This document shows positions 38,906 through 52,400 of a stretch of 64,000 nucleotides of DNA, in pieces. Numbering within the stretch: the first letter of the stretch is position 1; every line of letters starts with the position of its first letter. Below the pieces are notes generated by a model that saw nothing but the letters and a program-made list of their open reading frames with translations, searched no databases and was not told the DNA's origin. A program made the position numbers and the translations under genes. Source of the stretch: Lycorma delicatula (Eukaryota > Arthropoda > Insecta > Hemiptera > Fulgoridae); contig NC_134455.1 in assembly GCF_047948215.1 (NCBI RefSeq), forward strand, positions 223,118,526 through 223,182,525, given 5' to 3'.

Positions 38906-41900
38906 CTAAAAAAAAATAAACAAAAATGTTAAATTGTTCATTATTATAATACTTAAATTTTTATGACTACATGATATATGGATCTACATCTGCTATTTAA
39001 GCCAAAAACAAATTAAAATATCAAATACTTATAAGAATATTAGCAACAATTATAAAAACAATTATTGTAAAAACTTGTTTCTTTTACTTTTCTTTTTAAC
39101 AAAATATTGTTACTTATATTAATAAAAAAAAAAAAAAAAAATCAAAGCATTTTAAGTTTAGCTTTGGCTATCAGGGCAAATATTATTATTAAATAATTAT
39201 AAAATTGCATACTACATTAATTATAAATAATTATTAATAAATTGTATATTAAATTATTATTATTATTATTAGTAATATTATTTATTATTACTAATTATTA
39301 TTTTTTGTTATATTTTTGGTTTTAAAGTTTCAATTTATAGGTTAACTTTTCCAATATATATACATTTAATCATATTAAAACATAAAACATCATCTATTCA
39401 CAGAATTTTTGTATTTTAGGAGAGGTTATCTCTAAAGTAAAGACAATTTCATTGCAAAAAAAATTATTCTGAAAACTTTATAAATATTTTCTATTTCTCT
39501 TAAACTACGAGGGTAAGTCAATTATTATCCGCAATTTAATTATATTTTTATTTATGTTGGTAGTACTGTCGTGTTGTGTAGATGACACATGCGGTTTAAT
39601 TGTTGTTATGTCTGTGCAGGTTTGATGCTGCTAAGTTAGTTCCATTATCGCTGTCCTGCCGTTAACCATGGCTGCTCTGATTTCTGTTTGCACCAAAAAA
39701 AAGCAATGTTCAGTAATCCATTTTTGTGGTCGGAAGGTGTATCAGGGGCCGAAATTCATCGAAGACTTTCAGTACAGTACAGGAACTCCGTTGCCGCAAC
39801 GGAGCGTCTATGAATGGATTGAAAAATTCAAAAATGGTCGCACAAGTTTTACGCATGACGAAGGAGTCGGACGACTGTTTACCACCACAAATGAGGAAAA
39901 CATTGAGCTTGCAAATGACATGGTTTTCGTAGATGGACGAGTAACTATTGATGAAGTGGCACAACGTCTGCAAATTAGTCATGGTTCTACCTACGAAATC
40001 ATTCACAACAGACTTGGGTTTCATAAAGTCTGTGCAAGATGGGTCTCAAAAACAACTCACACAGTTGCATAAACAAACGCGCTTGGACATCTGCCAAAAA
40101 CACTTGGGTCTATATGGTAACAAACAAGACATCTTCTTAGACAGAATCATCACTGGTGACAAAACATGGATCCATCATTATGAGTCGGAGAGTAAACGGC
40201 AGAGTATGGAATGGAAACATCCAAATTTGTCCTGCAAAAAAAAGTTTAAGCGCCAACCATCCGCAGGAAAACTGATGCTTACGGTTTTTTGGGACTCACA
40301 AGGCCCAGGACTGGAATATTATGAGGAAAGGGGCATGACAATAAACAGTGCGCGTGTTATAGCGAGATGCTTACTGCCAAGCTGAAGCCTGCAATTTGAA
40401 GCAAATGCCAAGGACTGCTGTCGAAAGGTGTTGTGTTGTTGCACGACAATGCCAATTCACATACTGCTGCCCACACTGCTTAAATACTCCAGACACTCAA
40501 CTTTGAAGTACTGGCTCATCCTCCGTATAGTCCTGATCTTGCCCCTTCTACCACTTTTTTGGTGCACTCAAAGAGGCATTAAGAGGCCATTGATTTACCT
40601 CGGACAAAACAGTGAAAGAAGTGGTGCTTTCCTGGCTCGCAGCTCAACTGAAAACCTTCTTTTATGAGGGCATCAGGAAGCTTGTGCAATGATGCACCAA
40701 GTGCGTTGAAATGCAAGGGGACTATGTTTAAAAATGATGTACATGCAAGTTTTATATTTGTATTGCAATAAAATTTATAACTACATTCCGCGTAATAATT
40801 GACTTACCCTCGTACATACCTTATACTACTTCTTTATATAATCGCCACATGATTAAGACATTCATTGTACCGATACATCAGCTTTAATATACCCTACTTA
40901 TATTCTTCTGCCACCAATCCATTTAGGCACTGATTACAGCATTTTTAAGTTCATCGTCACCCACGAATTGCTGCTTACTACTCAAAAATTCTTTCAGTTT
41001 CCCAGACGTCCAGACTATATGGTGAGTGATCGTAAATTTTCCATCCAAATTTTCTCAGTAAATCACATGTCAGATCCACAACATATGGATGAGCATTATT
41101 GTGCAGAAGGACAATGTCATTAGTCAGCCGCCCACACTGATTTTGAATGGCCATAACTTACATAGAGTTTTGCAGTAGGCTTCTGCATTTATAGTTGTTT
41201 CACATGGCAGTGGCATGAAATCAATCAGCAGTATACCAAACTGATCCCAAGAGAATGTGGCTATCAGTTTGCTTCCATTTGGCTGTGGTTTGACTTTTGT
41301 TGGTCTGGTTGGTGATTGAGAATGATGCCATTCATTTGACTGCTCTTTTCTCTCTGGTGTGTAATACAAGTACGAAATCCATGTTTCATCACTAGTAACA
41401 ACTGAATTAAGGAACGCTATAACCTTTTTCTGTATAGTGCATCAAAAATTCCAAAGCAGATCCCATTCAGATTTTTTAGTGACGTTCTGTTACGATGTGC
41501 TGCACCTGACGTGCACAAACCTTTCTGAAGCCTAAATGGTCTTGAACAATGCTATGAATAACAGCTCTTGAAACATCAGTAAAAAGAAGGGCCAGATCAG
41601 AAATCGTAGAGCAATAATCTTTTCTGATTTCATCATCAAGTTTCAACAAGTCCTTGGTGATTATTGAGGGCCTCCACAAACGTTCTTCATCATGCACATT
41701 AATTCTGTTATTTCTAAACCTTTCTCAGCATTTTCAGACATTTCTTTCATTTATTACATTATCACTGTACACAGCAAGTAACTGCCTATGAATTTCAGCC
41801 GGCTTAATGTTTTGATGGTTTAAAAAACATATGACTCCATGTATTTCAGTCAGCAACAACACTGACTTTCCTATTCATTTTATAATGTAAAATGTAAATT

Positions 41901-44900
41901 ACTCACATGTAATCAAAAATAATACAAAACAACAACCTACAGACAACAATGCAGTGTGTACAATACTAGTGTGGCTATGAATGACACAGGTTCGCCAATC
42001 TTAAGGAGAGAAATTTCCCAGCAGTCTTTACTTTAGAGATATCCCTTGTATATAGTGAAATGACAATGATTTATAATTTTTAAATTGAAATTTATAACCG
42101 ATAGAGATGATTACTATTACAGTCCCTTATATTTTGATGTAAGGCTATCTTAATTTTTGTTACATTTGGAAAGTCCTGCTCTGTATCTGAAATTAAGTAT
42201 CACTTTCAGAATACTAACAGAGACTAGATTTATCCTTTAATAATGCATTTTAGTATGAATCTTTCTTTTTAAATTATTTTATTTGAATACACTTAGAAGT
42301 GTGTAAAATACACTTTTCTACTTATTGGGTATAGAAACCAATATTAGCTGGTGATATGTGGGTGACAGCATTGTGTTCTGCATAGCCTCCTCTGTAACCA
42401 CATGTTCATGGATTGTTGATATCTCATTGAGTTATTGTGTTATTGTTATTTGAGTGCAACATGTTAATAGTGATTTTTATGTGCAATTTTTGGATGATTC
42501 AACTTTTGGCTCAATGTCATAGCCGTAAATCCAGCTTTCGTCTCCCGTTACAATCCTTTGCATGAATGTTACATCATCATCATCATCGGCTTCAAGAAGT
42601 TGCCGGCAATCGTCTACGCAATGTTCTTTCTGCTGTTCAGTCATCTAACGAGGAATAACTTTGCGACAACTTGAAGCATGTTCAATTTTTCAGTCAAAAT
42701 GTTATGGCACGAACCAATCAAGATGCTAACCCTTTCTGTAAGTGCTCTGACAGTCAATTGGCGATTTGCATGCACCAGATTGTTGATTTTCTGAACATGT
42801 GTGTCATCAGTTGAAGTTGAAGGCCTTCTTGGTTGAGAGTCATCTTCAATTTACTATCAACAATCCAGGAATATGTGGCTACAGAGGTTATGAGGAATAC
42901 AATGCTGCCAACTGCACATTACTAAATATCTCTGTTGGCGTGTAATTAAAAAAGTTCAGTCATCTTTTGAACAAACCTCATACATACAATCAAAAAAAAA
43001 AAAAAAAAAATAGTTACAAGGTAAAAACAAATATGCATTTCCACTGTGTGAATACCTCATTGACCAATGCATCTGTGTTAAAAGATAAAAAGCTAATGTT
43101 AATGGTTTTCATGTCTTTGTTAACAAAAACATGAATAAAATAGGCAATTAAAAAAATTAAGAAGAAAAGAAAATATTCTGGGAATTTTTTTAAACAAATC
43201 CTGCAAATTTTATGGGAAGAACTGAAAATAATTAATTTAGTGTTATATTATCATTAGCTTTATGGGATTTTTGTTTATAAAAAAAGAGTATTATCAAAAA
43301 CCCACTGAAAAATTAAAAAGAAAAAATGGATTACATTATAAATTAAAAAAAAAAAACACACAAAAAAAAACTCTTTCTCAAGGTTTGTGCAAATTCTTTT
43401 AATTTTCACCAGTCTAATATATTTTATTAGCTAAGCAAATAAGATATTCTTGCATTATTTGTCTTTGTAATTGCAAGGAAATTATGTATCAGCTGTTCCC
43501 TTCTATTTTGATGCGTAACAGTTATCTTAATATTTGTAATGAATATATTACCAACATGCGAAAGTACATTACCATTCAAATTAATATTATTAAAGGAAAA
43601 TATAAATAATTATTTATATACACTATAAAATTCTGACTTGAAAAGGATTCATAAAGTTAATAGTTCACTAAATTTAATTTAATCATTTTTAAAAATATAC
43701 ATGTTTCATAAAATTATTATATAAAAAAAAATAAAAATATAATTAAAATAAATAATATTAAAATACATTTAATTATTAAAATAATAATATAAATTAAATT
43801 AAAAGTTATTATTATAGTAGTTCAGATAAAGGCTTAATTAGTCAGGCCTTTATTAGTGAGTTATTTGAGATAATGTTAATTATTTTTAACTACTAATTTG
43901 GAATAGTACTGGAATAGCCTGTTTGTGTTATTCTTTTCTGCCTGGAATGGATCATTACATAAAGTTTTTTTTTTGAAATTATTTTTAAATAAATTTTAAT
44001 AACATTTAATCAAGGCAAATTTAGTTTAAATCAACTTTGGCAAAATAAGAATGAAGCATACACAAATTGGCCTATGATAATAAAGATTGAATACAATCAA
44101 GACTTCTTTACTGTACCTAAATGCATTAGTGAATTAGTCTCCTGAGGTAGCACACTTTTTCATGACTAATCCACATCAGGATGGAAGTGTGTTATGTATT
44201 TACCTTAGTAAATGGCATGCAGTTATTTAGTTGAAAATAAGATGATAAGTTATATATTTTATATTATTTTTATTTATTTATAATAAGCTTTTTTTACATA
44301 AATTATTGTCTTACAACTAACACAAAGAACCAATCAGCACACATTTTAGTCAGATCTAGATCACAGGCAGAAGCCCTGATCTGTTAAGTTTTATGGATTT
44401 AAACTTATTTATAAGTTAAACACTTTCTTAACTTATAGCTGATCAACAACACAAAAAATTTGGTGGATTTTTTTGGGTGGCTTATAAAACTATTAAAAGG
44501 GCATAAATACATATGAAGAATATAATTTATAATCACTTATTTATAATAACTTTGAATATTTTGTTTATATACATGAATACTGCTTTACATCTTTAATTGA
44601 CAGCACTGCAATATCACAGACAAGATATATTATTATTATATAAGGCAGTTCTCTCAACCTACTGCAGGCTTACGGCCTCTCATGCTCTACCTAAAAATCC
44701 TCTTGTTTTTCCTGAGAAAGACAGAAGGATTGGGTAAATACTCTTTCACAGGAGCAAGCCACAGATCAGAGGCAAACGTTGGTTTGCCTCTTTTTGATCT
44801 GGAAACAGGAAAGGTGTTGAAAAACAAGAGCTTTCCTGTTTCCAAAAAGATAATAACAAAATCTCTACATGTAAGCAATTGATAATCTGCTCTAAAAGTG

Positions 44901-47900
44901 ACTTACAATTTAGCCCTCAAAGCTTAGAATTAGTGATTGAAATACAGCTACTAGCTTTATACGGGCAAAATATGAGCATCAAATAATAAGTATTTAGTTA
45001 AAATTAATTTGTTTAAGATTCATATTATTCCTCTGTACTGTTAAATTAAATTTTAAATTCTACTAACTTAAACCACCACGTACAGACTATTGAAATAAGA
45101 ATTCTCTTACCGTAATTTTATCATGATGGTACTTTCATGGAATCCCCTCCTCAGTCGTGATTGAATTTTAATAAATTGCACATTAAAAATTAACAATATA
45201 CTGTGTCATTAAAATAAAACCATAGACACATGGTGGTAATGCTTGTTACAGTAATGAAATATTATAAAGAAATCTACATATTATTTTATTATAAGAGTGC
45301 AATCAATTGACTAGAAAAATTTTACACCATCGTCTGTCTGTGATCTAGAACCAACCAATATATCTGTTGATCGTTTTTAGATGTTTAATTGTAGGTTATT
45401 CAGTAAAAATATTATTAATTTGCTGAAAGTAAGACCAAAACTGCACAAAACGTTACAGGATCAAGACAGTTGCCTGTGATCCTGAACTGACCAAAATGTC
45501 TGCTGACTGGTTCTTTGTGTTAGTTGCAAGAACATGTGTGGAAAATAAAAGCTTGAATTAAATTAAAACAAAAAAACATACAAGTTTATCATCTTATTAC
45601 CAATAAAAGAAACTGCACAAAGCAATTTCCTGCTGAACGTTTCTGTCTGCCATTTACTAAACTAAAGATTGAATACACTTCTATCCTGATGTAAATTAGT
45701 CATAAAAAGATTACGCTAACTCCAGAACTATATGAATTACATCCATGAACAAAACATATTATGCTTATGTTAACTGTATTTGTTTAATTAAATTTCATAT
45801 ACTACTAAACTAATTACATTCCATTATATTTAAAAACTGTTGCAACAGAGCTATTACATGGTGGCTGAAAATTAAACAGAAATACTTTAAACGTTGTTTA
45901 AGGCTTATTTCAGAGTTTTCAAGTGTTTATAATCCTTTTTGCTAGCTCTGCTATATTGTTTGTTGAAGATTCTGGAATGAGATTCATTTGTCTTTAAAAG
46001 TTTTTTAAGTATTAGTTTTATAATATATATTTTAAACACTCTTAGTTTTTTGAACTGTTTTAAAGAAGTTTTATGTAGAATTTTGCAATCCTATCAATCT
46101 TTTGAACAAAGTTTTTTTTTCTAATTAGTGGACGTGCTTCTTTGAGATACATGTTCCATGTTTATTTTATTGGGGTTTATTTATCTTGTTTACAAATACT
46201 TATATAATACATATGCAATGGGCTATACCACCTGATATATGTAAAAGATTCAGGATTATACATTTTTTAGAAACCTACATTTGTTATCTTCTTTTTTTAT
46301 TTATTTTTTACATCTCCAAAATGTAATCTTAAAAGAAACCTTCAGTTATACTACTATTACTAAGTTCTGCAAAGGTAGAGAAACAGCCTAACAATTTTAT
46401 TTAAAAATATCCTTTATATATTATAAAAAATTCTTCATATTACTAAATTAAACAAATTTTATATATTGCTAAACATTTTCTTAAAGGTTTAGGAAGTGCA
46501 GAGCTGAAGTAATTTATAAGATATCTTTGACTAAATAAAAAACAAGTTCTGGGTTTGAATCCCTTTTCATATGCTACCAATTTCTACTGGGCTAATGACC
46601 ATAGCTGTTTAATGCTTGTTCTTTCACAACATAAAAATCTTAAAACATATTCTTTCTTCTTCTTCTAGCTAAATTTATTGGTAAAGGTCATATTTAAAAA
46701 AAATAAAATTTATGTCCTAAAAGATGTACTGATGTTTTTTTTGAGTATATTATTGTAACACGGGAGGGGAACATGACATTCTGTATGTATGTAAAGTTAA
46801 ATTTTTTGTTATTTAAAAAAAGGTGTTTCATAAAAAAATAATTTAAAATTTAGTTCTTATTAGTTATATCTTTTATATGAGCATTTTTACATGCTCATAT
46901 AAAATATATAACTAATAACATTTTTAACTTTTAAAAATTGCATTATTTTTAAGTTAAAAATTATTAATTATTATTATTAATTAATAATTTATTATTAATT
47001 ATTATATAATTATTCATTGGACAAATAATCTTTTTTTAAGAATCTTATTTTTACCAACTTCATTTTAACTAAGTGTAAAATGTATTGATATTACTTTAAG
47101 ATTCAAAATAATACATCATTTCATACTTCATTAGATATATAAATAAAAATACATATCTATAAAACAAAGACAATTAATTAATAACTGATGTTTAAAATTT
47201 ATACAAGCACTATAAAATAATGCTTTATACAAATTCTTTTTTTTTCAAAATTTCCTATAACGTTAAGCAGAATAAATATTGTAGTTTGGTGGAATGTCTC
47301 AACATTTATTTCTATCTGCCAACATTTAAATATGTAAGGCAGCTAAAACTGCAATTTTCATAACCACAACTATATAAAGAACATTCAAGCAAATAAATAC
47401 CTTTTGTTATTTGGAAAGAAAGAAATTAAAAACTTAAAAAAATGAAGTTAACTTCAAAATGCAATAGCTATGGAACGTTTTGTGTGGTCTCTTAGTTCTG
47501 AACTGAAGACTACAACTTCTACAGCCCAGAAATCTTGCAGCAAAATACCTCGTGCCTGAATCAAACTTTATTAATTTATAATAAAACCAGAATTAAGTGT
47601 TTTTTTTTATACACAAAAACACAGAGACCAACATATTGTTAATGATCATATTATCATCATTATTCCTTCTTGTTTTATTTCAGTATCAGATTCTTACTTT
47701 TGCTACCTAACTAATTAAATATAGTTACAAAATTTTCAAAGAGAAAGTTAAATGATAGTCGTCCATCATATGGTTGCAGTAAAGGTGGAGGAATATCTCG
47801 ACGTAATGAGTAATATTTACTAAGCAAACTTTCCCAGCTTAGTAATCATTTTTGAAAATTGTAATGCAAGTACAATTTTCAACTGAAAATTTTGTGTAAT

Positions 47901-49366
47901 ATATGCTTTTTTTCAATCATGTAAATTGGATTATTGACAAAACGTTAAGCTACTTTCTTAAAATATAGTATAATCTCAATAAGAAAAAAACACTCACTTT
48001 TACCCGGTCTTCTTACTTCTTTATAAGCAAGTTTTCGAACACTAATATTATGTTTCTTAATTTCTAATTTTTCTCTCTTTGAAAGTTCATTATTATTTAT
48101 GAGATTATTAATACCGGGTGAAGGTACATGATTCTGTACAATTTCTCCTATATGATTAGGATGCCAATCTCCAATGCCTTCCTCAATTGTTGAAGTTAAA
48201 TTTGGTATTGAACGTGGACTTGAAGGAGGTGAAAAGTGGGTATTTGGAATAAGAGGTGGTGGTGAAGAATTAATAGGAATTAGAGGAGGTGGTGGCGTTG
48301 AGGGAGCACAATCTGTTACATGATTTGGTAGTCCATCATATGGCTGTAGAACAGGTGGAGGCATATCTCGAGGTGGAGGGGAAGGAGAACGAGGGCTGTC
48401 CGGTACTGAATTATTAACATCATCTGCAACAAATAATAGAAATGTCTTAAAACAATAAAAAAAAAAAAAAACAACAATTAAAACAAATTGTTAAAATGAA
48501 ATGATATGATTCTAATAATAAATAATATCTTGTTTGGCATTAAACAAGACTAAGCTTTCACAAATGCATTACAAAAATCCTCCCACCAATGTTTCTGTAT
48601 GGCAGCATATCATCGTCATTACCATCATTACACACTATTATCTTCATTTCTTCAAAGAACAATAGAATATTTTTTTATGAAATAACAACAGTAGAAGATT
48701 AAAATTAATGAAATGCCATAATAAAATTTTTTTTTAAACATTTTTCTAATGGCAGAACTTTCCTTGGGGCAATTAGTTGTGCACACCAATATCATGCAAT
48801 CACTCACTTAAGAGCTATATCTGATAAAACAAGAGTTTTATCCTGTACCTTTAAATCATATTCTTATACAATTAGAATTCTTATATCCCAGATGCACCAA
48901 AGTTATGAATACACTCATCACATGGGACAGAATTTAATAATTTTTCTTGAGGAATTTTTCAAATAAAATTTTATATTATGAAATATTATTACAAAATAAT
49001 AATGTACAGTGTAAGAAATACTTAATTTTAATTATTACATTAACTTATACTATTGAGAAGGCATTTCTAATTCTAATAAATAAGATGTTTTACCTTTTAT
49101 TTTTCTTGTAGAGAATTATAAAAGAAAGTATTCTTAATGGCAATGTTGGTTAGCTTAAAAAAAATTAATTCTCTCATTTTACTTTCTTAAATCTGAAGGC
49201 TGTACATACTTCTGGATAGCTTACTGGAATACTGCCTTTTAGAGTTTATGTTATTAGGCTACCCAAACACCAGCAAACAATAATTAATTATAGTTTTCAT
49301 TATCTTATATTGATGAATTACATTATACTGTGGGACTACAAAAATAATTGTCAACCCAGAAGCTGG

Positions 49367-49410
<44 letters not shown>

Positions 49411-52400
49411 TAGATGCAAACAGTTTATTATTAAGATCTAAAAAACAAAGTACAGAGTTTTATGGTAAGAATTAAGGGAGAGGGTAAGTAGTTGTTATTC
49501 TTTGCCACTATAAGTTTAAGTATGAAGTATGTAAATGTTATTGTTCATACTGTTTTAAGGTATTCAAGATTATGCTTTATTATTTGCCGAATATTTGATG
49601 ATACACATAAACACTGAATATGTTAATCAACAATTTTAAATACAAGTATGATAAAATAAAACATTTTAATAGTTAAGACAGCCTTTCTTTTATAAAGCAT
49701 TATTCTTCTTTATTTTGTTATGTGCGTGGTTAAAAAATTCTGTTTGGTAAATATACTGATAACTGTAGAGCATACCATGCAGGTAAGAGGTGGTAACTGT
49801 CATTACAGAAATGTGCTGTGAACAGGCCAACTACATCACAATCTTGGTTCCTTACTCTCCTAGTTTTATTATCATAAGTTTAAGTTAATGATTGATCGTT
49901 GCATATATTTGATTAATGTAGTTTACTATCAATGCGTACTCAACCTACTTTGATTTTCTTGAATCTGATTGAAGTGAAGAAATTTAGTAACTGTTTAGTA
50001 AGCTGATGATTTTTAACATAATTAAAATTAATTACTGTGAATAATTGTGAACTATTTCAATATTTGATCTATTTTAAAATTTTCTCATCTATGTTCTTAC
50101 AATTCTGTAAATGCTGTGATGGCAATATGGCAATCACAATATCATCAAGTGATTATTACCTAGATTAAAAAAAAGGACCATAGAAGCAAAAGTACCTCAT
50201 TATCATGATGAACCTTTAAAATATAAGATCAGAAGTAAAGATGACGGTTAGCAATGCCTATAAAGACACTCTGAACTGGTTTTAATTACAAGTAAAGTGA
50301 AATATTAAGCAATTTTGAAGCTACAATAATAGCAATCATTCCATTGAGTTCTTGGAAAACATTATTGCACATTCTAGAATAAATATACTTATGGCCCTTG
50401 AGGTTTACTTTTCTTCAACCTACAAACAAAGCAATTCAATAACAGTAGTAGATAACACTAATTCCTATTTAAATTTAAAAACTTCTAAAGTAACTATTGA
50501 GGATATAAGCACTACTGAAGCAGGATCCATTATTAAAGGTTGCAGTTGCATGTTTATAACTCGTTTGAAATTAATTTTGGTTTGTGTTTAAAAACTTTCA
50601 CATGTCCAACAGATTGAAGTAAGTCTGAGTCATTCAAATATTAATAAAATGTAAGTTTAATAATTATCAGACTATTTCTGTTGTCAATTTCTTTTTTTAA
50701 GATGAAAAATTCTGCATAATATTAAATGCTCTTCTCCAAAGCATTTAATAAGGGTGGATCACAAAATACTGTGAAATTAACTTTCATTAATTAATTTTTA
50801 ATAACTTTATTATAATTTATAAACTTTTATTATTAACGCTTTATTATCAATTTTATAGTTTTTTTCTGCTTTTACCTTACCAATCAATAAAAGAAGTTAA
50901 TGCTCAAAACATAAAATAAATTTTTATGTTAATAATTCTAGTATTATGCACTTAAATCTAGGATTGCAACTGATTTTCATATACATTAATAATTGCCTAG
51001 AGCATTAAATGTTTCAACTGTTTATTGCTTGCTGATGGGATAAATTTTTTTCTGGGAAAATCAATGATGTGAATTTGCTGCAGGATTATCTAAAGAAAGG
51101 TTCACCACTGCTATATAAACAATTTTCTGGACTTAAAATTCTGAAAAATGTATGGTGATGATCTATCCACATTCAAGTTGTATAAATAATATAATAACTG
51201 GGAATTTTAATATAAAAAACACACAATGATATATTAGGGATAATATTTGATAAATGAGGTCTGTTTAAAAAATAATCAAACATTATTTTTTTAATCTTTT
51301 TTGATAATTTTACAGATTATTGGTCCTTCTCCCCTTCCAAGTCCTCCATTCGTGTATTAGCCCCACAATTTGAATTATAATTGTTGTTATGGATGATATT
51401 AATCATTCTTCCACACTTTTCTCAGCAGTGTTTCCACTTCGTGAAGCAGTCCTGGATAATTTCATTTGATGTCATCAACAATCCCAAAACAGCATCCTTT
51501 CATCACTGATTTTAATTTCAGAAATAATTTGAGACATTTACTCACAAAGTAGCTCAATTAATGTGTAGAACTAGGCGTGGGGTTTATGCTTCCGTGAACT
51601 CAGTTAGCTAGTTCAGAAGGCAACAAAGTAGGACAGTCAAGATGTCTGTACATAAGATTTTGTAGAGACTTAACATACAGGTCTTAACATCATAAATCTA
51701 CTGGTTTTGCTAGGTTTTTCTTACTGGAATCCACCATAAGATTGCAAACGTTAAAGAGAATCACTACTGTACAGCGTGTTTAAAAAGTACTGTTTAAAAT
51801 GTACTGTTAAAGTACCAAAGAATAAAAAAGTTTGTAATTTTTTAAAATGAAATAATTTTTTTACGTATGAGTAATATTTTTTCCTTTATTTTTGAAAAAA
51901 AAAGTTTGAATCACATTTTTTGTTTATTTACTTGCCTGAATTTTTTAATTTATACAATATTTAAATTTGTTCATTTGAGATTCAGATTTGTGTAAGACCA
52001 CAAAATAATTTAAATCGAATTTTGATTTTTTTTGGAAGATGTGTTTCATTATATATATTCTTTTAAAAGAATGTTAACAGTGATTTTTATAATTTGAATT
52101 ATCAATTTCACTGACCAACTCAGAGAGAAAGAAAATAGATTAATGGGTACTTGCTGGAGTAACTTGTTTTCAGCAAGATGGTGCTAAATTTCATTATAGC
52201 TGATAGGGCAATGACACTGCTAGTATTTTTGGAAGTTGACATTTTAAAGAGCTTTCAGTTCCTTCAATCATGCAATTATATTCTATAAATGTCACTAAAC
52301 TGGAGTGAATTGCAACTGATAACTACAACATATTCAGAAAATTGTAATCTCATGAAAAAATATATACATATGAAGATTTTATAAATAAATCATTTGAAAT

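Larger units (their letters stand above)
38906..47997 (-). other. INTS6 intron (terminal coding intron), 9.1 kb
   Basis: Between the last two INTS6 exons. It holds the nested mariner pair (39419-42048), a rearranged mariner (42352-42981), a foldback element (44148-45712) and a hairpin (46857-46918). Outside these I see only AT-rich low-complexity DNA, including poly-A tracts near 39121, 42993 and 43348 and ATT-type repeats near 39258. Confidence 0.85.

Noticed and set aside
50352..50591. 79-codon plus-strand frame in an INTS6 intron
   Set aside because: Less low-complexity than most, but no motif, no splice sites and no relation to nearby transposons.
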